Numbered from the stretch's first letter, positions 43,989-58,155 are shown. The stretch: 64,000 nucleotides of DNA from Sipunculus nudus (GCA_026874595.1 CM049320.1:54155070-54219069), one strand, 5' to 3'. Notes: generated by a model not told the origin, from the letters alone. Program-made: numbers and translations.

Positions 43989-44825
43989 CTAAGTAAAATC
44001 AAATGTATCCGGAAAAAATTACTTTGTTCCATTATCAACCAACAGCATCAGGTTAAATATTGTGATCAGTGTATTTAGCATTTTTTCAGGGGAAAAGATG
44101 TTATGCCCTTTTTATGGTATAATATAACACTCCACCAGTTAAACTGTTACATCAGACAGGCCAATTTCAGCATTCATGAAAACTATTTTTAAAAAAATGA
44201 CAAGATTCAATATATATGTTTAGTTCTAATTTGAAGACATGTCAAGAACGAGGTTTGATGAGGATATATTGCGTGAGAAAGAGCAGTCCCTACATAAGGA
44301 AAAACATTGGCTATTCCCTTAGCTCTTTATTTCACAATAAAATTATTCTCTGAATGACGAATTTCAGAAAGAAAAAGTAAAAAAAAAATGAATCTTTAAG
44401 AAATAAAGGATAAATATTTATTTCATTCCTCTATGAGAACAAGGCTATTTTGTTTCAGGGGAAAAAGCTACGCTATCATATTATTGCCAGAAACAGTGAA
44501 AAAATGTATGGCACAAACTGATGTAAACAGTAATTAATGCAGCCGGAAAGATAAAATTATCCGATCAATAACGTATCATGCAGGGTCAAATTAATTTGGA
44601 TCTGTTTTTAAAAGAGAAGATTCATTTTTTACAAAACATAATAAGAATAAACCTTTCCCGATGAAATTACGTAAAATACGTGTCAGCATAAAAAGTAGGC
44701 TATTCCCGTTGAAAAAAAATCTCAAAATCTCAGCAAGTGATCAAGCGTAATATGTACAAACTTCTATTGTTAATAATCAGATGTTGTGTAGTAGCGTATA
44801 ATCTGATGTCATCGTAAGTACTAAC

Positions 44826-44877
44826 CTGTCGTATACGTGTTTAGTCAAGACAGGTGCCGTTGTTGTGGTCATAGGCA
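44826..44877 (-). pseudogene. Array exon 21, broken acceptor and 2-bp deletion
   Basis: 52 bp instead of 54 (bases lost within the CTACAACACGG part). The acceptor is CTTTG rather than CTTAG, and the second codon changes Thr to Met. Most likely skipped. Confidence 0.7.
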
Positions 44878-45712
44878 CAAAGTAAAATCAAATAAATCCG
44901 GAAAAAAATTACTTTGTTCCATTATTAACCAACAGCAAAAGGGAAAATATTGTGATCAGTATATTAAGCTTTTTTTCAGGTGAAAAGATGTTATCCTTTT
45001 TTTTAGGTTTTATATAGCACGCCACCAGTTAAACAGTGACATCATACAGGCAAATTTCAGCATTCAGGAAAAATATTTAAAAAAAAATGACAAGATTCAA
45101 TATATTTGTTTAGTTCTAATTTTAAGACATGTCAAGAACAAGGTTTGGTGAGGATACATTGCATAAGAAAGAACAGTCCCCTAATAAGGAAAAACATTGG
45201 CTATTCCATTAGCTCTTTATTTCACAATCACATTATTCTTTGAATGACGAATTTCAGAAAGAAAAAGTAAAAACAACTCGTTGAATCTTTAAGAAATAAA
45301 GGATAAATGTTTACTTCATTCCTCTGTGAGAGCAAGGCTATTTTTTTTAAGCAGAAAAAGCTACGCTATCATATTATTGCCAGAAACAGTGAAAGAAAAT
45401 ATGGCACAAACTGATGTAAACAGTAATTTATTCACCGGGAAAGTTAAATTATCCGATCAATAACGTATGATGCAGGGTTATATTAATTTGGATGTGTTTT
45501 TAAAACATAAGGTTCATTTTTTACAAAACAGAATGAGAATAATCCTTTCCAGAAGAAATTAATTAAAATACGTGAGAGCATAAAAAAGTAGGCTATTCCC
45601 GTTGAAAAAAATAATCTCAGCAAGTGACCAAGTGTAATATGTACATACTTCTTTTGTTAATAATCAGATGTTGTGTAGTAGCGTATAAATTGATGTCATC
45701 GTAAGTACTATC

Positions 45713-45766
45713 ATGTCGTATACGGTGTTGTAGTCAAGACAGGTGCCGTTGTTGTGGTCGTAGGCA
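45713..45766 (-). pseudogene. Array exon 20, dead donor (B type)
   Basis: 54 bp, acceptor CTTAG| kept; the exon end ACAG|GT is changed to ACAT|GA, abolishing the GT donor and placing TGA in frame. Reads PTTTTTAPVLTTTPYTT. Confidence 0.7.
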
Positions 45767-46606
45767 CTAAGTAAAATCAAATAAATCAGGAAAAAAATTA
45801 CTTTGTTCCATTATTAACCAACAGCATAAGGGAAAATACTGTGATCAGTACATTAAGCTTTTTTCAGGTGAAAAGATGTTATCCCTTTTTAAGGTATTAT
45901 ATAGCACGCCACCAGTAAAACGGTGACATCAGACAGGCAAATTTCAGCATTCAGGAGAAATATTTTTTTAAAAAATGACAAGATTCAATATATTGTTAAG
46001 TTCTAATTTTAAGACATGTCACGAACAAGGTTTGGTGAGGATACATTGCATAAGAAAGAGCAGTCCCCTAATAAGGAAAAACATTGGCTATTCCATTAGC
46101 TCTTTATTTCACTATCAAATTATTCTCTGAATGACGAATTTCAGAAAGAAAAAAAGTAAAAAAAAAAAAAAAATTGTTGAACCTTTAAGAAATAAAGGAT
46201 AAATGTTTATTTCATTCCACTGTAAGAGCAAGGCTATTTTTTAGCAGAAAAAGCTACGCTATCATATTTTTGCCAGAAACAGTGAAAAAAAAAATATGGC
46301 ACAAACTGATGTAAACAGTAATTAATGCAGCGGGAAAGTTAGATTATCCGACCAATAACGTATGATGCAGGGTCATATTAATTTGGATGTGTTTTTAAAA
46401 CATTAGGTTCATTTTTTACAAAACAGAATGAGAATAAACCTTTCCAGAAGAAATTAATTAAAATACGTGTGAGCATAAAAAAGTAGGCTATTCCCGTTGA
46501 AAAAAAAATCTCAGCAAGTGATCAAGCGTAATATGTACATACTTCTTTTGTTAATAATCAGATATTGTGTAGTAGCGTATAATCTGATGTCATCGTAAGT
46601 ACTAAC

Positions 46607-46660
46607 CTGTCGTATACCGTGTTGTAGTCAAGACAGGTGCCGTTGTTGTGGTCGTAGGCA
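46607..46660 (-). CDS. Array exon 19 (consensus A type)
   Basis: 54 bp, CTTAG| and ACAG|GTTAGTAC, encodes PTTTTTAPVLTTTRYTT; a Val is formed across each junction (G + TG), giving an 18-residue period. Confidence 0.65.
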
Positions 46661-47494
46661 CTAAGTAAAATCAAATAAATCCGGAAAAAAATTACTTGGT
46701 TCCATTATCAACCAACAGCATCAGGTTAAATATTGTGATCAGTGTATTAAGCTTTTTTTTCAGGTGAAAAGATGTTATCCTTTTTTTAAGGTTTTATATA
46801 GCACGCCACCTGTTAAACAGTGACATCAGACAGGCAAATTTCAGCATTCAGGAAAAATATTTAAAAAAAATGACAAGATTCAATATATATGTTTAGTTCT
46901 AATTTTAAGACATGTCAAGAACAAAGTTTGATGAGGATACATTGCATAAGAAAGAGCAGTCCCCTAATAAGGAAAAACATTGGCTGTTCCATCAGCTCTT
47001 TATTTCACAATCACATTATTCTTTGAATGATGAATTTCAGAAAGAAAAAGTAAAAACAACTCGTTGAATCTTTAAGAAATGATGGATAAATGTTTATTTC
47101 ATTCTTCTGTAAGATCAAGGCTATTTTTTTTAGCAGAAAAAGCTACGCTATCATATTATTGCCAGAAACAGTGAAAGAAAATATGGCACAAACTGATGTA
47201 AACAGTAATTTATTCACCGGGAAAGTTAAATTATCCGATCAATAACGTATGATGCAGGGTTATATTAATTTGGATGTGTTTTTAAAACATAAGGTTCATT
47301 TTTTACAAAACAGAATGAGAATAATCCTTTCCAGAAGAAATTAATTAAAATACGTGTGAGCATTAAAAAAGTAGGCTATTCCCGTTGAAAAAAAAATCTC
47401 AGCAAGTGATCAAGCGTAATATGTACATACTTCTTTTGTTAATAATCAGATATTGTGTAGTAGCGTATAATCTGATGTCATCGTAAGTACTAAC

Positions 47495-47548
47495 CTGTCG
47501 TATACCGTGTTGTAGTCAAGACAGGTGCCGTTGTTGTGGTCGTAGGCA
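47495..47548 (-). CDS. Array exon 18 (consensus A type)
   Basis: Identical coding sequence and splice sites to exon 19. Confidence 0.65.
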
Positions 47549-48381
47549 CTAAGTAAAATCAAATAAATCCGGAAAAAATTACTTGGTTCCATTATCAACC
47601 AACAGCATCAGGTTAAATATTGTGATCAGTGTATTAAGCTTTTTTTTCAGGTGAAAAGATGTTATCCTTTTTTTAAGGTTTTATATAGCACGCCATCAGT
47701 TAAACAGTGACATCAGACAGGCAAATTTCAGCATTCAGGAAAAATATTTAAACAAAAATGACAAGATTCAATATATATGTTTAGTTCTAATTTTAAGACA
47801 TGTCAAGAACAAAGTTTGGTGAGGATACATTGCATAAGAAAGAGCAGTCCCCTAATAAGGAAAAACATTGGGTGTTCCATCAGCTCTTTATTTCACAATC
47901 ACATTATTCTTTGAATGACGAATTTCAGAAAGAAAAAGTAAAAACAACTCGTTGAATCTTTAAGAAATGAAGGATAAATGTTTATTTCATTCTTCTGTAA
48001 GAGCAAGGCTATTTTCTTAGCAGAAAAAGCTACGCTATCATATTATTGCCAGAAACAGTGAAAGAAAATATGGCACAAACTGATGTAAACAGTAATTTAT
48101 TCACCGGGAAAGTTAAATTATCCGATCAATAACGTATGATGCAGGGTTATATTAATTTGAATGTGATTTTAAAACATAAGGTTCATTTTTTACAAAACAG
48201 AATGAGAATAATCCTTTCCAGAAGAAATTAATTAAAATACGTGTGAGCATAAAAAAGTAGGCTATTCCCGTTGAAAAAAATAATCTCAGCAAGTGACCAA
48301 GTGTAATATGTACATACTTCTTTAGTTAATAATCAGATATTGTGTAGTAGCGTATAATCTGATGTCATCGTAAGTACTAAC

Positions 48382-48435
48382 CTGTCGTATACCGTGTTGT
48401 AGTCAAGACAGGTGCCGTTGTTGTGGTCGTAGGCA
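48382..48435 (-). CDS. Array exon 17 (consensus A type)
   Basis: Consensus coding sequence; the A half of an A/B dimer. Confidence 0.65.
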
Positions 48436-49271
48436 CTAAGTAAAATCAAATAAATCCGGAAAAAAATTACTTGGTTCCATTATCAACCAACAGCATCAGG
48501 TTAAATATTGTGATCAGTGTATTAAGCTTTTTTTTCAGGTGAAAAGATGTTATCCTTTTTTTAAGGTTTTATATAGCACGCCACCAGTTAAACAGTGACA
48601 TCAGACAGGCAAATTTCAGCATTCAGGAAAAATATTTTTTAAAAAATGACAAGATTCAATATATATGTTTAGTTCTAATTTTAAGACATGTCAAGAACAA
48701 GGTTTGGTGAGGATACATTGCATAAGAAAGAGCAGTCCCCTAATAAGGAAAAACATTGGGTGTTCCATCAGCTCTTTATTTCACAATCACATTATTCTCT
48801 TAATGACGAATTTCAGAAAGAAAAAGTAAAAACAACCCGTTGAATCTTTAAGAAATGAAGGATAAATGTTTACTTCATTCCTCTGTGAGAGCAAGGCTAT
48901 TTTTTTTAAGCAGAAAAAGCTACGCTATCATATTATTGCCAGAAACAGTGAAAGAAAATATGGCACAAACTGATGTAAACAGTAATTTATTCACCGGGAA
49001 AGTTAAATTATCCGATCAATAACGTATGATGCAGGGTTATATTAATTTGGATGTGTTTTTAAAACATAAGGTTCATTTTTTACAAAACAGAATGAGAATA
49101 ATCCTTTCCAGAAGAAATTAATTAAAATACGTGAGAGCATAAAAAAGTAGGCTATTCCCGTTGAAAAAAATAATCTCACCAAGTGACCAAGTGTAATATG
49201 TACATACTTCTTTTGTTAATAATCAGATGTTGTGTAGTAGCGTATAAATTGATGTCATCGTAAGTACTATC

Positions 49272-49325
49272 ATGTCGTATACTGTGTTGTAGTCAAGACA
49301 GGTGCCGTTGTTGTGGTCGTAGGCA
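49272..49325 (-). pseudogene. Array exon 16, dead donor (B type)
   Basis: Acceptor CTCAG| good, donor ACAT|GA dead. Reads PTTTTTAPVLTTTQYTT before the in-frame TGA (Arg to Gln relative to A type). Confidence 0.7.
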
Positions 49326-50157
49326 CTGAGTAAAATCAAATAAATCCGGAAAAAAATTACTTTGTTCCATTATTAACCAACAGCATAAGGGAAAATACTG
49401 TGATCAGTACATTAAGCTTTTTTCAGGTGAAAAGATGTTATCCCTTTTTAAGGTATTATATAGCACGCCACCAGTAAAACGGTGACATCAGACAGGCAAA
49501 TTTCAGCATTCAGGAAAAATATTTTAAAAAAAATGACAAGATTCAATATATATGTTAAGTTCTAATTTTAAGACATGTCAAGAACAAAGTTTGATGAGGA
49601 TACATTGCATAAGAAAGAGCAGTCCCCTAATAAGGAAAAACATTGGCTGTTCCATCAGCTCTTTATTTCACAATCACATTATTCTTTGAATGACGAATTT
49701 CAGAAAGAAAAAGTAAAAACAACTCGTTGAATCTTTAAGAAATGATGGATAAATGTTTATTTCATTCCTCTGTAAGAGCAAGGCTATTTTTTTTAGCAGA
49801 AAAAGCTACGCTATCATATTATTGCCAGAAACAGTGAAAGAAAATATGGCACAAACTGATGTAAACAGTAATTTATTCACCGGGAAAGTTAAATTATCCG
49901 ATCAATAACGTATGATGCAGGGTTATATTAATTTGGATGTGTTTTTAAAACATAAGGTTCATTTTTTACAAAACAGAATGAGAATAATCCTTTCCAGAAG
50001 AAATTAATTAAAATACGTGTGAGCATTAAAAAAGTAGGCTATTCCCGTTGAAAAAAAAATCTCAGCAAGTGATCAAGCGTAATATGTACATACTTCTTTT
50101 GTTAATAATCAGATATTGTGTAGTAGCGTATAATCTGATGTCATCGTAAGTACTAAC

Positions 50158-50211
50158 CTGTCGTATACCGTGTTGTAGTCAAGACAGGTGCCGTTGTTGT
50201 GGTCGTAGGCA
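50158..50211 (-). CDS. Array exon 15 (consensus A type)
   Basis: Consensus coding sequence and splice sites; A half of a dimer. Confidence 0.65.
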
Positions 50212-51046
50212 CTAAGTAAAATCAAATAAATCCGGAAAAAATTACTTGGTTCCATTATCAACCAACAGCATCAGGTTAAATATTGTGATCAGTGTATTAA
50301 GCTTTTTTTTCAGGTGAAAAGATGTTATCCTTTTTTTAAGGTTTTATATAGCACGCCACCAGTTAAACAGTGACATCAGACAGGCAAATTTCAGCATTCA
50401 GGAAAAATATTTAATAAAAAAATGACAAGATTCAATATATATGTTTAGTTCTAATTTTAAGACATGTCAAGAACAAGGTTTGGTGAGGATACATTGCATA
50501 AGAAAGAGCAGTCCCCTAATAAGGAAAAACATTGGCTATTCCATTAGCTCTTTATTTCACAATCACATTATTCTCTTAATGACGAATTTCAGAAAGAAAA
50601 AGTAAAAACAACTCGTTGAATCTTTAAGAAATAAAGGATAAATGTTTACTTCATTCCTCTGTGAGAGCAAGGCTATTTTTTTAAGCAGAAAAAGCTACGC
50701 TATCATATTATTGCCAGAAACAGTGAAAGAAAATATGGCACAAACTGATGTAAACAGTAATTTATTCACCGGGAAAGTTAAATTATCCGATCAATAACGT
50801 ATGATGCAGGGTTATATTAATTTGGATGTGTTTTTAAAACATAAGGTTCATTTTTTACAAAACAGAATGAGAATAATCCTTTCCAGAAGAAATTAATTAA
50901 AATACGTGAGAGCATAAAAAAGTAGGCTATTCCCGTTGAAAAAAATAATCTCACCAAGTGACCAAGTGTAATATGTACATACTTCTTTTGTTAATAATCA
51001 GATGTTGTGTAGTAGCGTATAAATTGATGTCATCGTAAGTACTATC

Positions 51047-51100
51047 ATGTCGTATACTGTGTTGTAGTCAAGACAGGTGCCGTTGTTGTGGTCGTAGGCA
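51047..51100 (-). pseudogene. Array exon 14, dead donor (B type)
   Basis: Same as exon 16: CTCAG| acceptor, TTTQYTT end, ACAT|GA in place of the donor. Confidence 0.7.
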
Positions 51101-51929
51101 CTGAGTAAAATCAAATAAATCCGGAAAAAAATTACTTTGTTCCATTATTAACCAACAGCATAAGGGAAAATACTGTGATCAGTACATTAAGCTTTTTTCA
51201 GGTGAAAAGATGTTATCCCTTTTTAAGGTATTATATAGCACGCCACCAGTAAAACGGTGACATCAGACAGGCAAATTTCAGCATTCAGGAAAAATATTTT
51301 TTAAAAAATGACAAGATTCAATATATATGTTAAGTTCTAATTTTAAGACATGTCAAGAACAAAGTTTGATGAGGATACATTGCATAAGAAAGAGCAGTCC
51401 CCTAATAAGGAAAAACATTGGCTGTTCCATCAGCTCTTTATTTCACAATCACATTATTCTTTGAATGACGAATTTCAGAGAAAAAGTAAAAACAACTCGT
51501 TGAATCTTTAAGAAATGATGGATAAATGTTTATTTCATTCCTCTGTAAGAGCAAGGCTATTTTTTTAGCAGAAAAAGCTACGCTATCATATTATTGCCAG
51601 AAACAGTGAAAGAAAATATGGCACAAACTGATGTAAACAGTAATTTATTCACCGGGAAAGTTAAATTATCCGATCAATAACGTATGATGCAGGGTTATAT
51701 TAATTTGGATGTGTTTTTAAAACATAAGGTTCATTTTTTACAAAACAGAATGAGAATAATCCTTTCCAGAAGAAATTAATTAAAATACGTGTGAGCATTA
51801 AAAAAGTAGGCTATTCGGGTTGAAAAAAAAATCTCAGCAAGTGATCAAGCGTAATATGTACATACTTCTTTTGTTAATAATCAGATATTGTGTAGTAGCG
51901 TATAATCTGATGTCATCGTAAGTACTAAC

Positions 51930-51983
51930 CTGTCGTATACCGTGTTGTAGTCAAGACAGGTGCCGTTGTTGTGGTCGTAGGCA
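51930..51983 (-). CDS. Array exon 13 (consensus A type)
   Basis: Consensus coding sequence and splice sites; A half of a dimer. Confidence 0.65.
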
Positions 51984-52818
51984 CTAAGTAAAATCAAATA
52001 AATCCGGAAAAAATTACTTGGTTCCATTATCAACCAACAGCATCAGGTTAAATATTGTGATCAGTGTATTAAGCTTTTTTTTCAGGTGAAAAGATGTTAT
52101 CCTTTTTTTAAGGTTTTATATAGCACGCCACCAGTTAAACAGTGACATCAGACAGGCAAATTTCAGCATTCAGGAAAAATATTTAAAAAAAAAATGACAA
52201 GATTCAATATATATGTTTAGTTCTAATTTTAAGACATGTCAAGAACAAGGTTTGGTGAGGATACATTGCATAAGAAAGAGCAGTCCCCTAATAAGGAAAA
52301 ACATTGGCTATTCCATTAGCTCTTTATTTCACAATCACATTATTCTCTTAATGACGAATTTCAGAAAGAAAAAGTAAAAACAACTCGTTGAATCTTTAAG
52401 AAATAAAGGATAAATGTTTACTTCATTCCTCTGTGAGAGCAAGGCTATTTTTTTAAGCAGAAAAAGCTACGCTATCATATTATTGCCAGAAACAGTGAAA
52501 GAAAATATGGCACAAACTGATGTAAACAGTAATTTATTCACCGGGAAAGTTAAATTATCCGATCAATAACGTATGATGCAGGGTTATATTAATTTGGATG
52601 TGTTTTTAAAACATAAGGTTCATTTTTTACAAAACAGAATGAGAATAATCCTTTCCAGAAGAAATTAATTAAAATACGTGAGAGCATAAAAAAGTAGGCT
52701 ATTCCCGTTGAAAAAAATAATCTCACCAAGTGACCAAGTGTAATATGTACATACTTCTTTTGTTAATAAACAGATGTTGTGTAGTAGCGTATAAATTGAT
52801 GTCATCGTAAGTACTATC

Positions 52819-52872
52819 ATGTCGTATACTGTGTTGTAGTCAAGACAGGTGCCGTTGTTGTGGTCGTAGGCA
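52819..52872 (-). pseudogene. Array exon 12, dead donor (B type)
   Basis: Same changes as exon 16. The 73-codon open frame at 52,665-52,886 runs through it in a different, non-Thr frame and is incidental. Confidence 0.7.
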
Positions 52873-53710
52873 CTGAGTAAAATCAAATAAATCCGGAAAA
52901 AAATTACTTTGTTCCATTATTAACCAACAGCATAAGGGAAAATACTGTGATCAGTACATTAAGCTTTTTTCAGGTGAAAAGATGTTATCCCTTTTTAAGG
53001 TATTATATAGCACGCCACCAGTAAAACGGTGACATCAGACAGGCAAATTTCAGCATTCAGGAAAAATATTTTTTAAAAAATGACAAGATTCAATATATAT
53101 GTTAAGTTCTAATTTTAAGACATGTCACGAACAAGGTTTGGTGAGGATACATTGCATAAGAAAGAGCAGTCCCCTAATAAGGAAAAACATTGGCTATTCC
53201 ATTAGCTCTTTATTTCACTATCAAATTATTCTCTGAATGACGAATTTCAGAAAGAAAAAAAGTAAAAAAAAAAAAAAAATCGTTGAACCTTTAAGAAATA
53301 AAGGATAAATGTTTATTTCATTCCTCTGTAAGAGCAAGGCTATTTTTTAGCAGAAAAAGCTACGGTATCATATTTTTGCCAGAAACAGGGAAAAAAAAAT
53401 ATGGCACAAACTGATGTAAACAGTAATTAATGCAGCGGGAAAGTTAGATTATCCGACCAATAACGTATGATGCAGGGTCGTATTAATTTGGATGTGTTTT
53501 TAAAACATTAGGTTCATTTTTTACAAAACAGAATGAGAATAAACCTTTCCAGAAGAAATTAATTAAAATACGTGTGAGCATAAAAAAGTAGGCTATTCCC
53601 GTTAAAAAAAAATCTCAGCAAGTGATCAAATGTAATATGTACATACTTCTTTTGTTAATAATCAGATATTGTGTAGTAGCGTATAATCTGATGTCATCGT
53701 AAGTACTAAC

Positions 53711-53764
53711 CTGTCGTATACCGTGTTGTAGTCAAGACAGGTGCCGTTGTTGTGGTCGTAGACA
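53711..53764 (-). CDS. Array exon 11 (A type with P to S)
   Basis: Splice sites intact. The first full codon is TCT rather than CCT, so the repeat begins STTTTTAPV. Confidence 0.65.
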
Positions 53765-54600
53765 CTAAGTAAAATCAAATAAATCCGGAAAAAATTACTT
53801 GGTTCCATTATCAACCAACAGCATCAGGTTAAATATTGTGATCAGTGTATTAAGCTTTTTTTTCAGGTGAAAAGATGTTATCCTTTTTTTAAGGTTTTAT
53901 ATAGCACGCCACCAGTTAAACAGTGACATCAGACAGGCAAATTTGAGCATTCAGGAAAAATATTTAAAAAAAAATGACAAGATTCAATATATATGTTTAG
54001 TTCCAATTTTAAGACATGTCAAGAACAAGGTTTGGTGAGGATACATTGCATAAGAAAGAGCAGTCCCCTAATAAGGAAAAACATTGGCTATTCCATTAGC
54101 TCTTTATTTCACAATCACATTATTCTCTTAATGACGAATTTCAGAAAGAAAAAGTAAAAACAACTCGTTGAATCTTTAAGAAATAAAGGATAAATGTTTA
54201 CTTCATTCCTCTGTGAGAGCAAGGCTATTTTTTTTTAAGCAGAAAAAGCTACGCTATCATATTATTGCCAGAAACAGTGAAAGAAAATATGGCACAAACT
54301 GATGTAAACAGTAATTTATTCACCGGGAAAGTTAAATTATCCGATCAATAACGTATGATGCAGGGTTATATTAATTTGGATGTGTTTTTAAAACATAAGG
54401 TTCATTTTTTACAAAACAGAATGAGAATAATCCTTTCCAGAAGAAATTAATTAAAATACGTGAGAGCATAAAAAAGTAGGCTATTCCCGTTGAAAAAAAT
54501 AATCTCAGCAAGTGACCAAGTGTAATATGTACATACTTCTTTTGTTAATAATCAGATGTTGTGTAGTATCGTATAAATTGATGTCATCGTAAGTACTATC

Positions 54601-54654
54601 ATGTCGTATACTGTGTTGTAGTCAAGACAGGTGCCGTTGTTGTGGTCGTAGGCA
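54601..54654 (-). pseudogene. Array exon 10, dead donor (B type)
   Basis: CTCAG| acceptor, TTTQYTT end, ACAT|GA instead of the donor; last B copy in transcription-upstream direction. Confidence 0.7.
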
Positions 54655-55486
54655 CTGAGTAAAATCAAATAAATCCGGAAAAAAATTACTTTGTTCCATT
54701 ATTAACCAACAGCATAAGGGAAAATACTGTGATCAGTACATTAAGCTTTTTTCAGGTGAAAAGATATTATCCCTTTTTAAGGTATTATATAGCACGCCAC
54801 CAGTAAAACGGTGACATCAGACAGGCAAATTTCAGCATTCAGGAAAAATATTTTTAAAAAAATGACAAGATTCAATATATATGTTAAGTTCTTATTTTAA
54901 GACATGTCAAGAACAAAGTTTGATGAGGATACATTGCATAAGAAAGAGCAGTCCCCTAATAAGGAAAAACATTGGCTGTTCCATCAGCTCTTTATTTCAC
55001 AATCACATTATTCTTTGAATGATGAATTTCAGAAAGAAAAAGTAAAAACAACTCGTTGAATCTTTAAGAAATGATGGATAAATGTTTATTTCATTCTTCT
55101 GTAAGATCAAGGCTATTTTTTTTAGCAGAAAAAGCTACGCTATCATATTATTGCCAGAAACAGTGAAAGAAAATATGGCACAAACTGATGTAAACAGTAA
55201 TTTATTCACCGGGAAAGTTAAATTATCCGATCAATAACGTATGATGCAGGGTTATATTAATTTGGATGTGTTTTTAAAACATAAGGTTCATTTTTTACAA
55301 AACAGAATGAGAATAATCCTTTCCAGAAGAAATTAATTAAAATACGTGTGAGCATTAAAAAAGTAGGCTATTCCCGTTGAAAAAAAAATCTCAGCAAGTG
55401 ATCAAGCGTAATATGTACATACTTCTTTTGTTAATAATCAGATATTGTGTAGTAGCGTATAATCTGATGTCATCGTAAGTACTAAC

Positions 55487-55540
55487 CTGTCGTATACCGT
55501 GTTGTAGTCAAGACAGGTGCCGTTGTTGTGGTCGTAGGCA
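55487..55540 (-). CDS. Array exon 9 (consensus A type)
   Basis: Consensus coding sequence. The flanking intron on the 55.7-56.2 kb side matches the poly(A)-run variant found next to B exons at 46.0-46.4 and 53.1-53.5 kb, so this unit is a mosaic. Confidence 0.65.
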
Positions 55541-56380
55541 CTAAGTAAAATCAAATAAATCCGGAAAAAATTACTTGGTTCCATTATCAACCAACAGCAT
55601 CAGGTTAAATATTGTGATCAGTGTATTAAGCTTTTTTTTCAGGTGAAAAGATGTTATCCTTTTTTTAAGGTTTTATATAGCACGCCACCAGTTAAACAGT
55701 GACATCAGACAGGCAAATTTCAGCATTCAGGAAAAATATTTTTTAAAAAATGACAAGATTCAATATATATGTTAAGTTCTAATTTTAAGACATGTCACGA
55801 ACAAGGTTTGGTGAGGATACATTGCATAAGAAAGAGCAGTCCCCTAATAAGGAAAAACATTGGCTATTCCATTAGCTCTTTATTTCACTATCAAATTATT
55901 CTCTGAATGACGAAATTCAGAAAGAAAAAAAGTAAAAAAAAAAAAAAATCGTTGAACCTTTAAGAAATAAAGGATAAATGTTTATTTCATTCCTCTGTAA
56001 GAGCAAAGCTATTTTTTAGCAGAAAAAGCTACGCTATCATATTTTTGCCAGAAACAGGGAAAAAAAATATGGCACAAACTGATGTAAACAGTAATTAATG
56101 CAGCGGGAAAGTTAGATTATCCGACCAATAACGTATGATGCAGGGTCATATTAATTTGGATGTGTTTTTAAAACATTAGGTTCATTTTTTACAAAACAGA
56201 ATGAGAATAAACCTTTCCAGAAGAAATTAATTAAAATACGTGTGAGCATAAAAAAGTAGGCTATTCCCGTTAAAAAAAAAAATCTCAGCAAGTGATCAAA
56301 TGTAATATGTACATACTTCTTTTGTTAATAATCAGATATTGTGTAGTAGCGTATAATCTGATGTCATCGTAAGTACTAAC

Positions 56381-56434
56381 CTGTCGTATACCGTGTTGTA
56401 GTCAAGACAGGTGCCGTTGTTGTGGTCGTAGGCA
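56381..56434 (-). CDS. Array exon 8 (consensus A type)
   Basis: Consensus coding sequence and splice sites. Confidence 0.65.
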
Positions 56435-57267
56435 CTAAGTAAAATCAAATAAATCCGGAAAAAATTACTTGGTTCCATTATCAACCAACAGCATCAGGTT
56501 AAATATTGTGATCAGTGTATTAAGCTTTTTTTTCAGGTGAAAAGATGTTATCCTTTTTTTAAGGTTTTATATAGCACGCCACCAGTTAAACAGTGACATC
56601 AGACAGGCAAATTTCAGCATTCAGGAAAAATATTTAAAAAAAAAATGACAAGATTCAATATATATGTTTAGTTCTAATTTTAAGACATGTCAAGAACAAA
56701 GTTTGGTGAGGATACATTGCATAAGAAAGAGCAGTCCCCTAATAAGGAAAAACATTGGCTGTTCCATCAGCTCTTTATTTCACAATCACATTATTCTTTG
56801 AATGACGAATTTCAGAAAGAAAAAGTAAAAACAACTCGTTGAATCTTTAAGAAATGAAGGATAAATGTTTATTTCATTCCTCTGTAAGAGCAAGGCTATT
56901 TTTTTAGCAGAAAAAGCTACGCTATCATATTATTGCCAGAAACAGTGAAAGAAAATATGGCACAAACTGATGTAAACAGTAATTTATTCACCGGGAAAGT
57001 TAAATTATCCGATCAATAACGTATGATGCAGGGTTATATTAATTTGGATGTGTTTTTAAAACATAAGGTTCATTTTTTACAAAACAGAATGAGAATAATC
57101 CTTTCCAGAAGAAATTAATTAAAATACGTGTGAGCATAAAAAAGTAGGCTATTCCCGTTGAAAAAAAAATCTCAGCAAGTGATCAAGCGTAATATGTACA
57201 TACTTCTTTTGTTAATAATCAGATATTGTGTAGTAGCGTATAATCTGATGTCATCGTAAGTACTAAC

Positions 57268-57321
57268 CTGTCGTATACCGTGTTGTAGTCAAGACAGGTG
57301 CCGTTGTTGTGGTCGTAGGCA
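57268..57321 (-). CDS. Array exon 7 (consensus A type)
   Basis: Consensus coding sequence and splice sites. Confidence 0.65.
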
Positions 57322-58155
57322 CTAAGTAAAATCAAATAAATCCGGAAAAAATTACTTGGTTCCATTATCAACCAACAGCATCAGGTTAAATATTGTGATC
57401 AGTGTATTAAGCTTTTTTTTCAGGTGAAAAGATGTTATCCTTTTTTTAAGGTTTTATATAGCACGCCACCAGTTAAACAGTGTCATCAGACAGGCAAATT
57501 TCAGCATTCAGGAAAAATATTTTTAAAAAAATGACAAGATTCAATATATATGTTTAGTTCTAATTTTAAGACATGTCAAGAACAAAGTTTGGTGAGGATA
57601 CATTGCATAAGAAAGAGCAGTCCCCTAATAAGGAAAAACATTGGCTGTTCCATGAGCTCTTTATTTCACAATCACATTATTCTTTGAATGACGAATTTCA
57701 GAAAGAAAAAGTAAAAACAACTCGTTGAATCTTTAAGAAATGAAGGATAAATGTTTATTTCATTCCTCTGTAAGAGCAAGGCTATTTTTTTTAGCAGAAA
57801 AAGCTACGCTATCATATTATTGCCAGAAACAGTGAAAGAAAATATGGCACAAACTGATGTAAACAGTAATTTATTCACCGGGAAAGTTAAATTATCCGAT
57901 CAATAACGTATGATGCAGGGTTATATTAATTTGGATGTGTTTTTAAAACATAAGGTTCATTTTTTACAAAACAGAATGAGAATAATCCTTTCCAGAAGAA
58001 ATTAATTAAAATACGTGTGAGCATTAAAAAAGTAGGCTATTCCCGTTGAAAAAAAAATCTCAGCAAGTGATCAAGCGTAATATGTACATACTTCTTTTGT
58101 TAATAATCAGATATTGTGTAGTAGCGTATAATCTGATGTCATCGTAAGTACTAAC

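Noticed and set aside
52665-52886. 73-codon ORF through an array exon in another frame, and the similar one at 62,363-62,566
   Set aside because: The Thr/Pro frame is the one shared with the other exons and compatible with phase-1 splicing in every intact unit. The longer frame depends on reading through the intron.
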